From: Acidobacteriota bacterium | GTDB lineage: Bacteria; Acidobacteriota; Terriglobia; UBA7540 | DNA: 64,000 nt | Assembly: GCA_004298155.1 (NCBI GenBank) | Contig: SCRD01000007.1 | Location: forward strand, 186,001 to 250,000 | Reading direction: 5' to 3' | Shown here: piece by piece, positions 10,011 to 19,087 of the stretch | How positions within the stretch are numbered: position 1 is the stretch's first letter | Layout: each line of letters begins with the position of its first letter | Program-made: the position numbers and the translations under genes | The notes under the pieces: generated by a model | Databases searched by the model: none | What the model saw: only the letters and a program-made list of their open reading frames with translations | What the model was told of the DNA's origin: nothing

Positions 10011-10308
10011 TATGAAATCTGTAATCTCAAATTTGAGCTTGGGCCAGCCGTGGGAAGGGAAATTACGAATTACGAGTTACGAATGACCTGTCGATTCTTA
10101 GTTCTGGGTGATGAGTTGGTAGCGCAGACTGCTGTTTTACAGTCTGCCGCCTTTTCTTGGCCGGTATTGGAAAGGAAATTACGAATTACCAATTACGAGT
10201 TACTGACATCGAAAATACGTGCGATGCCACGCGGATTTTAACTCAGCACCCAAAACTCATAACTCAGAACTGGTAACTGGTAATTCGTAATTTCAGAAGG
10301 GGCGAATC
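10011..10308 (+). repeat. ADOP leader repeat, copy 4 (compound)
   Basis: It shares the left segment of copy 3, then carries GAAATTACGAATTAC twice (10059-10073 and 10175-10189) with a REP-like hairpin between them. It closes with GTAATTCGTAATTTC at 10280-10294 and the ribosome binding site AGAAGGGG. The doubled left arm suggests one repeat inserted into, or recombined with, another. No coding capacity is seen in this 343-base gap. Confidence 0.75.
10124..10147 (+). repeat. REP-like hairpin, variant stem
   Basis: GCAGACTG, loop CTGTTTTA, CAGTCTGC: an 8-bp perfect stem. It has the same TAGCGCAG...CTGC frame as the type A elements but different inner stem bases, with compensating changes on both arms. 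Confidence 0.65.
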
Positions 10309-12789
10309 ATGAGCACGCTGCTTCAGGATTTAAAATACGGCCTGCGCCAACTGGGACGAAATCCGGTTTTCACGGCCGTTGCCGTGCTGACATTGGCCCT
10401 GGGCATTGGCGCCAACACGGCGGTCTTCAGCGTGATGAATGCAGTCCTTCTTCGATACCTGCCAGTCCCCAATCCTCAGCAGTTGGTCTATTTGCACACG
10501 GACGGCATGCCATCCGGCGCTTCTGAGACAGGCAATCCCCCAAACACGTTTAACATGGCAAGTTTTGAGCAATTCCGCAACGAGCATCAAGTGTTTCAAA
10601 GTCTGGCGGCCTTTGCCCCTTTGGCGGTCGGCAAAGTGCCGATTCGCTCCGGCGAAGAACCTGAGACGGCCAGTGTAGACATGGTGAGTGGGAATTTCTT
10701 CTCCGGCCTGGGCGTCCGGCTCGAGCGCGGCCGGGCATTCACGGCGGAAGATGAAACCGCCCACACCCAGGCAGCCGTGCTCAGCTACAACTACTGGACG
10801 CGGCAATTTGCCCGCAATCCTTCCGCGATTGGCCAGACAATTTACATCAAGTCGGTGCCGTTCACAATCATCGGCGTTGCAATGCACGATTTCACCGGTG
10901 TGGAACCGGATGAAACATCCACAGACGTTTGGGTCCCTTTCCAAACCCGGCCGGACCTGAAACCCTGGGGACGCTCTCCTCAGTCCAACGAAGGGTTGTA
11001 CAGTCCTCCCAACTGGTGGTTTCTGATGATGATCGGGCGGCTGCAACCGGGAATAACCTGGCAACGGGCCATCGCCCAGCTTCAACCCACTTACAGTCGC
11101 GCTGCATATGAAGGTATCGGCGAACGCAGCGCGAAAGAGCGGACTCCCCAACTCTATTTTTCCGCTACGGGCGGAATCCAGAAGCTGCGGGAAAACTACG
11201 AGAATCCCTTCCTCGTGCTGATGGCGATGGTGGCAATTGTTATGTTGATCGCCTGCATCAATGTGGCCATGCTCCTGATTGCCAGAAATGCCGTGCGCGA
11301 GCGGGAGTTCACCATGCGGGTGGCTCTTGGTGCCAGCCGCGGTCGCCTGTTCCGTCAGTTGCTGGCGGAGGGCCTGCTGCTGGTGGCAGCCGGAAGCGTC
11401 TTCGCCTGGATTTTTGCTCTTTGGGCCACGCAGGCGCTCGCTGCCTGGTCAGAGCTGAGCGTTGACGTTGCCCCGGACGGCGCCGTGCTGCTTTTCACTC
11501 TGGGCCTTGGCCTTCTCACGGCAGTTGTGCTGGGGCTCGCTCCGTTGCGGAACGCCTGGCGCGTACCCTCCGGCCTTGCCCTCAAAGCGGCAGGGACTGT
11601 CGCGGGCCCCGGGCGCAGCAGGCTTCGCGCCGGACAGGCCATCGTGGCGCTGCAAATCGCTCTGTGCCTGGCCTTGTTGCTGGGCGCGGGGCTGATGCTC
11701 CGGTCGCTGCGCAACCTGGAAAATGCAAACCTTGGCTTCCGCGCCTCCGGTTTGCTGGTCTTCGGGGTCACGCCTCCCCGGAACGTCCACACCGATGCCG
11801 AAACGCTCCACTTCTGGCAATCGCTGCTGGACCGCATGCGCGCATTGCCAGGCGTGGAGTCCGCAACTCTCACAGGGCTCCGTATCGGCTCCGGCTGGAG
11901 CAACAACAAGGACGTGCTTGTTGATGGCAGAAACCCGCGCGGGAACCTTGGTTCAATGGTGCGGTGGAACGACGTGGGGCCGGATTTCTGCCACGTTCTG
12001 GGCATCCCGCTCCTCGAGGGAAGGGACTTCTCGGACGCCGACTCAGCCGCGGCGCCGAAAGTGGCCATCATCAACAGGACGTTTGCCGAACGCTACCTTG
12101 CCGGGAGAAGTCCCATCGGGCACCTGGTGGAACTCGCGAAGGGCCAGCCATTCACCATCGTCGGAGTCGTTGCCGACAGCAAGTACACGAGCGTCCGTGA
12201 AAACAGTATACCCATAGCTTATTTCCCGTATACGCAGATGTCGATTGGCGCCACGATGACGGTCGAGTTGCGCGCTGGCAGCCATCCTCTCGCCCTGTTG
12301 CCTGAGGCGCGGCGTGAAGTAGCCCAGTTTGGCCCGGACATTCCTCTTCTCCAGCCCATGACCCAGCAGGCGCAGATGGAAGAAGGGTATTCCGAGGAAC
12401 AGATGTTCGCCCGCCTTGCTGTGCTCTTTGGGTTGCTGGCCGGGCTTCTGGTTGCGGCGGGACTTTATGGAACGGTCGCGTATAAAGTCAGCCGCCGCAC
12501 GCAGGAGATCGGCATCCGCATGGCGCTTGGCGCGCAGCGGCGGCAAGTGCTCTGGATGGTTTTGCGCGAAAGCGTCGTGGTGGCGCTTGCCGGCGTTGCG
12601 ATCGGATTGCCGCTTGCCCTGGCGGGTGGAAAACTGCTTGGCTCGATGCTCTTCGGCGTGAAAACGACGGACCCGCTGTCGATCATGGGCGCGTTGGCCG
12701 GAGTCACTTTGCTGGCCGTCGTCGCCAGCATGGTTCCCGCGCGCCGCGCGGCCAAGGTTGATCCGATGGTGGCGCTCCGCTACGAGTAG
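10309..12789 (+). CDS. ADOP-family ABC transporter permease 4
   Basis: This 826-residue ADOP permease has the leader '[14 protein letters not shown]' and first membrane segment '[16 protein letters not shown]'. The central block contains 'LVLMAMVAIVMLIACIN' (about residue 305 onward), the C-terminal FtsX unit has '[12 protein letters not shown]', and the end is '[10 protein letters not shown]'. The first extracytoplasmic domain differs from the other copies ('DGMPSGASETGNPPNTF'), which points to a different ligand or partner. The ATG is preceded by AGAAGGGG. It lies between two leader repeats and is followed by a REP element. Confidence 0.93.
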   Translation: MSTLLQDLKYGLRQLGRNPVFTAVAVLTLALGIGANTAVFSVMNAVLLRYLPVPNPQQLVYLHTDGMPSGASETGNPPNTFNMASFEQFRNEHQVFQSLAAFAPLAVGKVPIRSGEEPETASVDMVSGNFFSGLGVRLERGRAFTAEDETAHTQAAVLSYNYWTRQFARNPSAIGQTIYIKSVPFTIIGVAMHDFTGVEPDETSTDVWVPFQTRPDLKPWGRSPQSNEGLYSPPNWWFLMMIGRLQPGITWQRAIAQLQPTYSRAAYEGIGERSAKERTPQLYFSATGGIQKLRENYENPFLVLMAMVAIVMLIACINVAMLLIARNAVREREFTMRVALGASRGRLFRQLLAEGLLLVAAGSVFAWIFALWATQALAAWSELSVDVAPDGAVLLFTLGLGLLTAVVLGLAPLRNAWRVPSGLALKAAGTVAGPGRSRLRAGQAIVALQIALCLALLLGAGLMLRSLRNLENANLGFRASGLLVFGVTPPRNVHTDAETLHFWQSLLDRMRALPGVESATLTGLRIGSGWSNNKDVLVDGRNPRGNLGSMVRWNDVGPDFCHVLGIPLLEGRDFSDADSAAAPKVAIINRTFAERYLAGRSPIGHLVELAKGQPFTIVGVVADSKYTSVRENSIPIAYFPYTQMSIGATMTVELRAGSHPLALLPEARREVAQFGPDIPLLQPMTQQAQMEEGYSEEQMFARLAVLFGLLAGLLVAAGLYGTVAYKVSRRTQEIGIRMALGAQRRQVLWMVLRESVVVALAGVAIGLPLALAGGKLLGSMLFGVKTTDPLSIMGALAGVTLLAVVASMVPARRAAKVDPMVALRYE

Positions 12790-12807
12790 CGGCGGGTTTA
12801 CCCCGCG
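12786..12807 (+). repeat. REP-like palindrome (type B)
   Basis: GTAGCGGCGGGTTTACCCCGCG, overlapping the TAG of ADOP 4. It differs from 9962-9983 only in its last base. Confidence 0.65.
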
Positions 12808-12833
12808 CTCGGTTCTTAGTTCTGAGTTCTGAG

Positions 12834-13057
12834 TTATGAAATCTGCAATCTCAAATTCGAGCTTGGGCCAGCAGCAGAAAGAAAAATTACAAATTACGAG
12901 TTACGAATGGCCTGTCGGTTCTTACTTCTGAGCGATGAGTTCTGCGCTTTATCACATGAGCCACTGTCCCTTCCAACACTGAACTCATAACTCGTAACTC
13001 ATAACTCAGAACTGGTCATCGGTAATTCGTAATTTGTAATTTCAGAAGGGGCGAATC
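12834..13057 (+). repeat. ADOP leader repeat, copy 5
   Basis: It carries the left segment 'TATGAAATCTGCAATCTCAA', AAATTACAAATTACGAGTTAC tracts around 12886, the AACTCATAACTCAGAAC tract, and the right arm GTAATTCGTAATTTGTAATTTC ending in AGAAGGGGCGAATC before the ATG of ADOP 5. Confidence 0.75.
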
Positions 13058-15550
13058 ATGGGCACACTTCTCCAGGATGTAAAGTACGGCCTGCGCCAAC
13101 TTGGAAGAAGCCCTGGTTTCACGGCCGTAGCCGTGCTGACGCTGGCTCTTGGCATCGGCGCGAATACGGCTATTTTTTCGGTTGTTAATAGCGTGCTGCT
13201 CCGCCCGCTGCCCTATCATGACCCGGACCGCCTGGTGATGCTGTGGGAGCGCAACCCGGCCAAAGGCATTGAGCAGGAGTTGGTCTCGGGGCCGGATTTC
13301 ATCGACTGGCAGCAGAATCATGTTTTCGAAGGCATGGCTTTTTGGCCCGGCTGGCTCGGGGCCACCAGATTCAACCTGACCACTCCCAATGGTCCGGAAA
13401 AAGTCGGCGGCATCTATGCTTCCTCGGCCCTCTTCTCAGTCCTTGGTACCAGGCCAGCTATGGGTCGTACCTTCCTTCCGGAGGAGGACAATTGGCAAGG
13501 AAACCGGGTGGCGCTTATCAGCCATGAGCTATGGCAAAGCCGTTTCGGCGCTGACCCCAACATCCTGGGCCGCGCTCTTACCGTTGATAGTTTTGGCCGG
13601 CGGGACTACACGATTGTCGGCGTGATGCCGCCGGGCTTCCATTTCCCGGGCCAGTGCGAACTGTGGCTGCCGGCCGGCTGGATGGGAGTCCATCTCGGCG
13701 AACGGCGCTCCGGGCACTGGCATTCGGCGCTGGCACGCCTTAAACCCGGCGTGACGCTCAACCAGGCGCAGTTGGAAATGAGCGCGATTCAGGCACGCAT
13801 TGCGCATGACCATCCGAACGACCTGGTCGGCGACGAGGCCGCTGTGGTGCCTCTGCTTGACCAGACAATCGGGCAATCATTGCATGCCATTCTGCTGATT
13901 TTGTGGGGCGTGGTGGCCTGCGTCCTGCTGATTGCCTGCGCCAACCTTGCAAACCTGCTTCTTGCGCGCGGAGCGGCCCGGCAGAAAGAGATTGCTGTTC
14001 GGCTGGCAGTGGGCGCAAGCCGCTGGCGCGTGATTCGACAACTGCTTACCGAGAGCATCCTTCTCGCCCTGGGCGGGGCAGTTCTAGGCGTGTTCGGGGC
14101 GATCTGGGCCCTTCGCTTGTTCATCGCTGTGGCAGCCAGTCACATTCCCCGATTGCAGGAAGTCAGGATGGATGCCGCATCCCTCGCTTTCACCCTGGGC
14201 GTCTCACTGATAACGGGTCTGTTCTTTGGGCTCGCTCCGGCCTGGCAAATTTCAAAACCTGATTTGAACAGGACGCTCAAGGAGGCCAACCAAAGCGGAG
14301 ATGCGCTGCTTCAGGGAAGCTGGCTGCGTCCTTTGCTGGTGGTTCTTGAAGTTGCCCTCTCACTGGTCCTTCTGATCGGCGCGGGGCTGATGACTCGGAG
14401 CTTCGTGGGCCGCTTGCAGATCAACCGCGGTATTCAACCGGACCATCTGCTGACCGCTCAACTGGATTTTTCAGTTTCCGGATTCAGCGGCTGGGTCCAC
14501 CCGACTGCGACGAGTCCTCAGGCGGCCTTGAAACAGATCATGGAGCGAATCAGTGCCGCTCCAGGAGTCGTGTCGGTTGCGGTGGCGTATAAGCTCCCGC
14601 AAGACGTGGACAGCGGGCTGGCATTCCCCATTGTGATCGAAAACCGTCCCTCCGCGACTTCCGCCGAATATCCCACGGCCGACTTCGAGGGCATTTCGCC
14701 CGGCTACTTCCGCACCCTGGGCATTCCGCTCCTTGAAGGCAGATCCTTTACCGAAGATGACGTATACGAAGCGCCCTCGGTCGCCATCATCAATCAAACC
14801 ATGGCGCGGCGCTATTACCCAGATCAGAATCCCATCGGCAAGCGGCTGGCGTTGGGCGGCCGCAAAAATCCTGGGCAACCGGATTACAATGACCCCGAGG
14901 GACGGCCGCCGTGGAAGCAGATCGTGGGCGTTGTTGCCGATACGAAAACACTTGGCCCCCGCGCGGAAACTCTGCCGGAAGTCTATGTCCCTTACTGGCA
15001 GTGGCCCATGCAGGGCCCGGCTCTTCTGGTTCGCACCACCAGTGATGCATCGTTCTCGGCGGCCGCGGTCAGCAGCGAAGTGAGGGCCGTTAATAAAAAC
15101 CTGCCGCCGCCGGTCATTCGTAGCATGGACGAGATCCTGGCTGATTCAGTTGCCCAGCCGCGGTATCAGACCATCCTTCTTGACTTGTTTGGGGCTGCCG
15201 CGCTGGTCCTGGCGGCTGTCGGAGTCTATGGAGTGATCTCTTATTCCGTCGCGCAACGCGCGCATGAAATCGGCATCCGCATGGCTCTGGGGGCGGAGAA
15301 GAGCGATGTTCTCCGGATGGTCGTCGGGCAGGGCTTGAAGCTGGCGTTGATTGGCGTAGCCTTTGGTATCGGGGGCGCGCTCGCGCTGACGCGATTTCTC
15401 GCGAGCCTGCTCTACGGCGTGAAACCCGCTGACCCGCTCACGTTCATCGCCGTCTCGCTGATTCTGACCGCTGTGGCCTTGCTGGCGTGTTATATCCCCG
15501 CGCGCCGCGCGGCCAAAATCGATCCCATGGTGGCGCTCCGCTATGAGTAG
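13058..15550 (+). CDS. ADOP-family ABC transporter permease 5
   Basis: This 830-residue ADOP permease has the leader '[16 protein letters not shown]', membrane segment '[18 protein letters not shown]' and central block '[19 protein letters not shown]' near residue 280. The last FtsX unit has '[16 protein letters not shown]' and the end is '[10 protein letters not shown]'. The 3' codons from about 15400 repeat those of ADOP 3 almost base for base, although the middles differ. It is the last complete permease of the first run. A truncated sixth leader follows, then the two-component genes. Confidence 0.93.
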   Translation: MGTLLQDVKYGLRQLGRSPGFTAVAVLTLALGIGANTAIFSVVNSVLLRPLPYHDPDRLVMLWERNPAKGIEQELVSGPDFIDWQQNHVFEGMAFWPGWLGATRFNLTTPNGPEKVGGIYASSALFSVLGTRPAMGRTFLPEEDNWQGNRVALISHELWQSRFGADPNILGRALTVDSFGRRDYTIVGVMPPGFHFPGQCELWLPAGWMGVHLGERRSGHWHSALARLKPGVTLNQAQLEMSAIQARIAHDHPNDLVGDEAAVVPLLDQTIGQSLHAILLILWGVVACVLLIACANLANLLLARGAARQKEIAVRLAVGASRWRVIRQLLTESILLALGGAVLGVFGAIWALRLFIAVAASHIPRLQEVRMDAASLAFTLGVSLITGLFFGLAPAWQISKPDLNRTLKEANQSGDALLQGSWLRPLLVVLEVALSLVLLIGAGLMTRSFVGRLQINRGIQPDHLLTAQLDFSVSGFSGWVHPTATSPQAALKQIMERISAAPGVVSVAVAYKLPQDVDSGLAFPIVIENRPSATSAEYPTADFEGISPGYFRTLGIPLLEGRSFTEDDVYEAPSVAIINQTMARRYYPDQNPIGKRLALGGRKNPGQPDYNDPEGRPPWKQIVGVVADTKTLGPRAETLPEVYVPYWQWPMQGPALLVRTTSDASFSAAAVSSEVRAVNKNLPPPVIRSMDEILADSVAQPRYQTILLDLFGAAALVLAAVGVYGVISYSVAQRAHEIGIRMALGAEKSDVLRMVVGQGLKLALIGVAFGIGGALALTRFLASLLYGVKPADPLTFIAVSLILTAVALLACYIPARRAAKIDPMVALRYE

Positions 15551-15568
15551 CGGCGGGTTTACCCCGCC
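15547..15568 (+). repeat. REP-like palindrome (type B)
   Basis: GTAGCGGCGGGTTTACCCCGCC, identical to 9962-9983 and overlapping the TAG of ADOP 5. Confidence 0.7.
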
Positions 15569-15601
15569 ATTGTTGATTTGTGATTTGCGATTGAGTGAGT
15601 A

Positions 15602-15761
15602 GAAATTACGAATTACAAATGACTCGTCGGTTCTTAGTTCTGGGTGATGAGTGTTGGGCTTAAGCATGCGGGCCACTGCGCCATGCAACTCTGAACCCAG
15701 AACCCATAACTCAGAACAGGTAATTGGTAATTCGTAATTTGTAATTTCAGAAGGGTGAGCC
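15602..15761 (+). repeat. ADOP leader repeat, copy 6
   Basis: The left arm GAAATTACGAATTAC is at 15602-15616. The right arm GTAATTCGTAATTTGTAATTTC leads to AGAAGGGTGAGCC and an ATG, exactly as in the working copies. Here the ADOP gene it should serve is cut off after about a dozen codons. Confidence 0.8.
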
Positions 15762-15917
15762 ATGGGCAATCTGATTCAAGATTTAAAGTACGGCCTGAGC
15801 CAGCCGGGGCCCGTATCAAAGAATGGCAGACTCAACACATATCTAGGCTACATTCCAAACATCACCCGAAAATGGGACGTTTGGGATTTTGGCTGTATTT
15901 TAGCAGCGATTCAATAA
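15762..15917 (+). pseudogene. Truncated ADOP gene: leader fused to unrelated DNA
   Basis: The ATG at 15762 follows a normal leader repeat and reads 'MGNLIQDLKYGLSQPGP', clearly the ADOP start (compare [11 protein letters not shown]). After about 12 codons, near 15800, all resemblance ends. The frame runs through unrelated sequence to a TAA at 15915-15917, giving 51 residues. DNA right of the breakpoint is markedly AT-rich (about 15890-16000). The rest of the permease is absent, so a deletion or recombination removed it. A short chimeric peptide could still be translated because the ribosome binding site is intact, but no function is implied. Confidence 0.75.
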
Positions 15918-16079
15918 CTATCTTGTTATCAATATATTATAATGATTACTATTCATGCCAAACCATTTGCGGACAAAAAGTTGTTCAAAATACGAACACT
16001 GGGTAAAAATTGCGTTCGTCTATCGTAGCCGGCTAGTGTCCTTTTCGCTTTCAGGGTAAGATAGAGACGGTAACGTGCC

Positions 16080-17492
16080 ATGAAGTCAACCGAACCACCC
16101 ATCCCGAGCATCCTCATTGCCGACGATCAGGTTGATGTACTCGAGTCCCTGCGCCTGCTGCTCAAGAGCGAAGGCTACCGGATCACAAGTGTGACTTCGC
16201 CCTCCGCAGTGCTCGCTTCAGTGGAGCATTCGGACTTTAACTGCGTGCTGATGGACCTCAACTATGCGCGGGACACAACGTCAGGGCAGGAGGGGCTCGA
16301 CCTGCTCGCGCGACTTCAGTCTATGGATAGCTCTTTGCCCGTGGTGGTGATGACGGCGTGGGGAAGTGTGGAAGTCGCTGTGGAAGCCATGCGCAGGGGC
16401 GCGCGCGATTTCATCCAGAAGCCGTGGGACAATGCGCGGCTGCTGGCCATTGTCCGCGGTCAGGTGGAACTGAGCCGTGCCTTGCGTGAAGGGTTGCGCC
16501 TGGAATCGGAGAATCGGCTTCTGCGCCACGGTTCGGCCCCGATGATCATTGCCAATTCGCCGGCCATGCGGGGACTGCTGGACCTTGTTCACCGGGTCGC
16601 GCCTTCAGACGCAAGTGTTCTCATCACGGGTGAGCACGGTTCCGGAAAGGAAGTGGTGGCGCGCACTCTGCACGGGCTTTCCAACCGCACCGAAGGCCCC
16701 TTAATCACCGTCAACGCGGGCGGCATTCCGGAAGGAGTCTTCGAGAGCGAGCTGTTTGGACATGTCAAGGGCGCCTTCACCGATGCCAAGGCCGACCGTG
16801 TGGGATATTTTGAGCTCGCCACCGCCGGCACGCTTTTTCTGGATGAGATCGGAAACGTACCACTCAGCCAGCAGGCCAAGCTGCTGCGCGCAATTGAGAG
16901 TCGCGAAGTGAGCCGCGTGGGGTCTTCAAAATCCTACCACGTAGATGTACGTTTTCTTGCGGCCACAAATGCTGATTTGAAGAACGAAGCTGTTGCCGGC
17001 CGGTTTCGAGAAGACCTGCTCTTCCGCATCAATACCATCGAAGTTCGCGTGCCGCCGCTGCGTGATCGGCGGGAGGATATCCTTCCGCTGGCGCACAGTT
17101 TTCTCGGCCAGTTTGCGGCGCGTTACGGCAAAAGCATCACGGGCTTCGATTATGCGGCGGAGCAATCGCTCAATTCTTACGCCTGGCCTGGAAATGTGCG
17201 CGAACTGGGCCATGCCGTGGAGCGCGCCATACTGCTGGCCCAGCATTCTGCCATCCGCACGGCAGACCTGGGCCTCAGCCAGCCATCACACGGTGAGGCC
17301 CGGCTGGAGGAACTGCCTTTGGAAGACGTCGAACGGTTGCTGATCCACAAGTCGCTCGAACGTTACAGAGGAAACGTCAGCAGGGCCGCAGAAGCTCTGG
17401 GTCTCAGCCGCAGCGCTCTCTATCGTCGAATGGAGAGATACGGAATCAAGGCAGCGGCGACGGAAGAAGAAGCCGCTCCCCGGCGCGACTGA
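16080..17492 (+). CDS. Sigma-54-dependent response regulator (NtrC family)
   Basis: This 470-residue protein has an N-terminal receiver with acidic pair D15-D16, probable phosphoacceptor D59 ('VLMDLNY') and the conserved Lys in 'FIQKPWD'. A sigma-54 AAA+ domain follows, with Walker A 'GEHGSGKE' (about 182-189), Walker B 'GTLFLDEIG' and the arginine-finger region 'FREDLLFR'. A Fis-type helix-turn-helix ends the protein ('VSRAAEALGLSRSALYRRM'). The sigma-54 contact loop reads GAFTDA where the textbook motif is GAFTGA. It is followed 52 bases later by a histidine kinase and is surrounded by ADOP genes, so it probably controls this array. No convincing -24/-12 promoter was found nearby. The upstream 160 bases are AT-rich. 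Confidence 0.95.
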   Translation: MKSTEPPIPSILIADDQVDVLESLRLLLKSEGYRITSVTSPSAVLASVEHSDFNCVLMDLNYARDTTSGQEGLDLLARLQSMDSSLPVVVMTAWGSVEVAVEAMRRGARDFIQKPWDNARLLAIVRGQVELSRALREGLRLESENRLLRHGSAPMIIANSPAMRGLLDLVHRVAPSDASVLITGEHGSGKEVVARTLHGLSNRTEGPLITVNAGGIPEGVFESELFGHVKGAFTDAKADRVGYFELATAGTLFLDEIGNVPLSQQAKLLRAIESREVSRVGSSKSYHVDVRFLAATNADLKNEAVAGRFREDLLFRINTIEVRVPPLRDRREDILPLAHSFLGQFAARYGKSITGFDYAAEQSLNSYAWPGNVRELGHAVERAILLAQHSAIRTADLGLSQPSHGEARLEELPLEDVERLLIHKSLERYRGNVSRAAEALGLSRSALYRRMERYGIKAAATEEEAAPRRD

Positions 17493-17544
17493 AGGCTCTC
17501 AGGTAATCAGACCGAGCGCCCACAAACCTTGGTTGACAGGATGA

Positions 17545-19017
17545 ATGGTGATGGGATCATACGCAGATCATGGCGCGCCACTTTCACGAGAAAACGTCAC
17601 GGCTGTCGATCCATCCCGGGAAAGCGCCCTGTCAGGGAAATCGGACCCAAAGGTCCAATCCTCGAATTTGAAACGCCGGAACCACAGGTTCGGTTTTGTG
17701 CAGCGCGTGGTAGCGCTGGCATTGCTGGCCGCGGTTCCTGCCCTGGCCCTTGCGCTTGTGCTGCTCTGGACAGGAAACTTCAGCAGCCAGTTGCAGTGGA
17801 CCCTCACGCTGTTCATCGCGCTGTTCTGGCTCGTTGTCGCGCTCGTGTTGCGGCACCAGATGGAAATGCCGCTGCGGACGCTCTCCAATTTGATTTCAAC
17901 TTTGCGGGAAGGCGATTACTCGTTTCGCGCGCGCGGGTCGCAGGGTGACGATCCGCTCGCTGAGGTCATGCGGGAGGCGAATGCGCTCATCAATCTTCTT
18001 TATGAGCAGCGCCTGGGAGCGCTCGAAGCTACAACCCTGCTGCGCAAGGTGATGGAGGAAATTGACGTTGCCGTATTTGCGTTTGGCCCCGGCGAGCGAT
18101 TGGAACTGGTGAACCGCGCCGGCGAGCGGTTACTGGCCCAGCCTGCGGAGCGCTTGCGCGGGATGACGGCCTCAGAACTTCGCCTCGAACACTGCCTGAA
18201 AGGCGAGCCGCGCCGGATTGAGCGCGCGCTGCAACTGTCCCTTCCTGGAGCCCAGGATGCATCAGGCCGTTGGGGAATCAGCCGCAGCAGTTTCCGCCAG
18301 GGCGGACTCCCCATGGAACTCGTGGTGATCACCGATCTTCGCCGGGCCCTGCGGGAAGAAGAGCTGCAAGCCTGGCAGCGCCTGGTGCGCGTGCTGGGCC
18401 ACGAGATCAATAACTCGCTGGCTCCCATCAAATCCATCGCTGAAAGCCTCGAGCATCTGTTGGGACGAGAGCAGCCTCCCCCCGACTGGAAAGAGGACGT
18501 CAGGAGCGGCCTGCAGGTGATCAGCGGCCGCGCGGAATCGCTCAGCCGTTTTACCCGCGCCTATGCGACTCTTGCCAGACTGCCCAAGCCTAAACTGCGC
18601 GCTATCGAGGTCGATGCCTGGGTTAGTCGCGTGGCAGCGATGGAAACGCGAGTCCCGGTCACGCTGGTTCCGGGGCCCACACTGACGGTCCTCGCTGATG
18701 CCGACCAGCTCGATCAACTCCTTATCAATCTCGTTCGCAACGCGGCAGAAACCAGCCTCGATACAGGGAGTGGGATCGGCGTCGGGTGGAAAAAGAATGG
18801 CGCCAGCCTCGAAGTATGGGTCGATGATGAAGGCCCAGGCATTGCCAACCCGGGCAACCTGTTCGTCCCGTTCTTCACCACCAAGCCCGGCGGCGCGGGT
18901 ATCGGACTTGTCCTCAGCCGCCAGATTGCCGAAGCCCACGGCGGAACGCTCACTCTTGAGAACCGTCCTGTTGGACGCGGCGCTACTGCCCGGCTGCATC
19001 TTCCTCTCAGCGCATAA
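17545..19017 (+). CDS. Membrane sensor histidine kinase (NtrB/NtrY-like)
   Basis: This 490-residue partner kinase of the response regulator has two membrane segments (about residues 52-75 and 84-103) enclosing a very short loop, so it probably senses within or near the membrane. A HAMP-like stretch (about 104-160) and a PAS-like domain (about 165-265) follow. The phosphoacceptor is H286 in 'LGHEINN', the N-box is 'LLINLVRNAAET', the G-boxes are 'VDDEGPGI' and 'GAGIGLVLS', and the F-box is 'LFVPFFTTKPGG'. The 'HEINNSLAPI' form is typical of the NtrB/NtrY group that pairs with sigma-54 regulators. The ATG at 17545 follows a weak ACAGG; an overlapping ATG at 17541 is out of frame. Confidence 0.94.
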   Translation: MVMGSYADHGAPLSRENVTAVDPSRESALSGKSDPKVQSSNLKRRNHRFGFVQRVVALALLAAVPALALALVLLWTGNFSSQLQWTLTLFIALFWLVVALVLRHQMEMPLRTLSNLISTLREGDYSFRARGSQGDDPLAEVMREANALINLLYEQRLGALEATTLLRKVMEEIDVAVFAFGPGERLELVNRAGERLLAQPAERLRGMTASELRLEHCLKGEPRRIERALQLSLPGAQDASGRWGISRSSFRQGGLPMELVVITDLRRALREEELQAWQRLVRVLGHEINNSLAPIKSIAESLEHLLGREQPPPDWKEDVRSGLQVISGRAESLSRFTRAYATLARLPKPKLRAIEVDAWVSRVAAMETRVPVTLVPGPTLTVLADADQLDQLLINLVRNAAETSLDTGSGIGVGWKKNGASLEVWVDDEGPGIANPGNLFVPFFTTKPGGAGIGLVLSRQIAEAHGGTLTLENRPVGRGATARLHLPLSA

Positions 19018-19045
19018 GGCCTTGGTCCCTTCTTGCAAGACGCTC

Positions 19046-19075
19046 TTGACACAGTTGGCTCTGCGGCAGTAGAGT
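19046..19075 (+). promoter_or_regulatory. Sigma-70-type promoter of the padR-ADOP pair
   Basis: TTGACA (19046-19051), an 18-base spacer and TAGAGT (19070-19075) lie 12 bases before the padR ATG. GACAC (19048-19052) and GTGTC (19074-19078) are inverted across the promoter and could form an operator, perhaps for PadR autorepression. The -35 match is exact; the regulatory role is inferred. Confidence 0.6.
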
Positions 19076-19087
19076 GTCTACATCCGT

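Noticed and set aside
172-15761. CRISPR array suggested by repeated AATTACGAATTAC tracts
   Set aside because: The repeats are irregular in length and spacing, contain inverted partners, and are separated by whole genes; there are no uniform spacers and no cas genes.
172-15761. Insertion sequence or integron explanation for the leader repeats
   Set aside because: No transposase, integrase or attI/attC-like structure is visible anywhere in the window; only a MITE-like reading remains open.
16000-16079. Sigma-54 promoter upstream of the response regulator
   Set aside because: AGTGTCCTTTTCGCTTTC was considered, but the GG and GC elements at the right spacing are absent.
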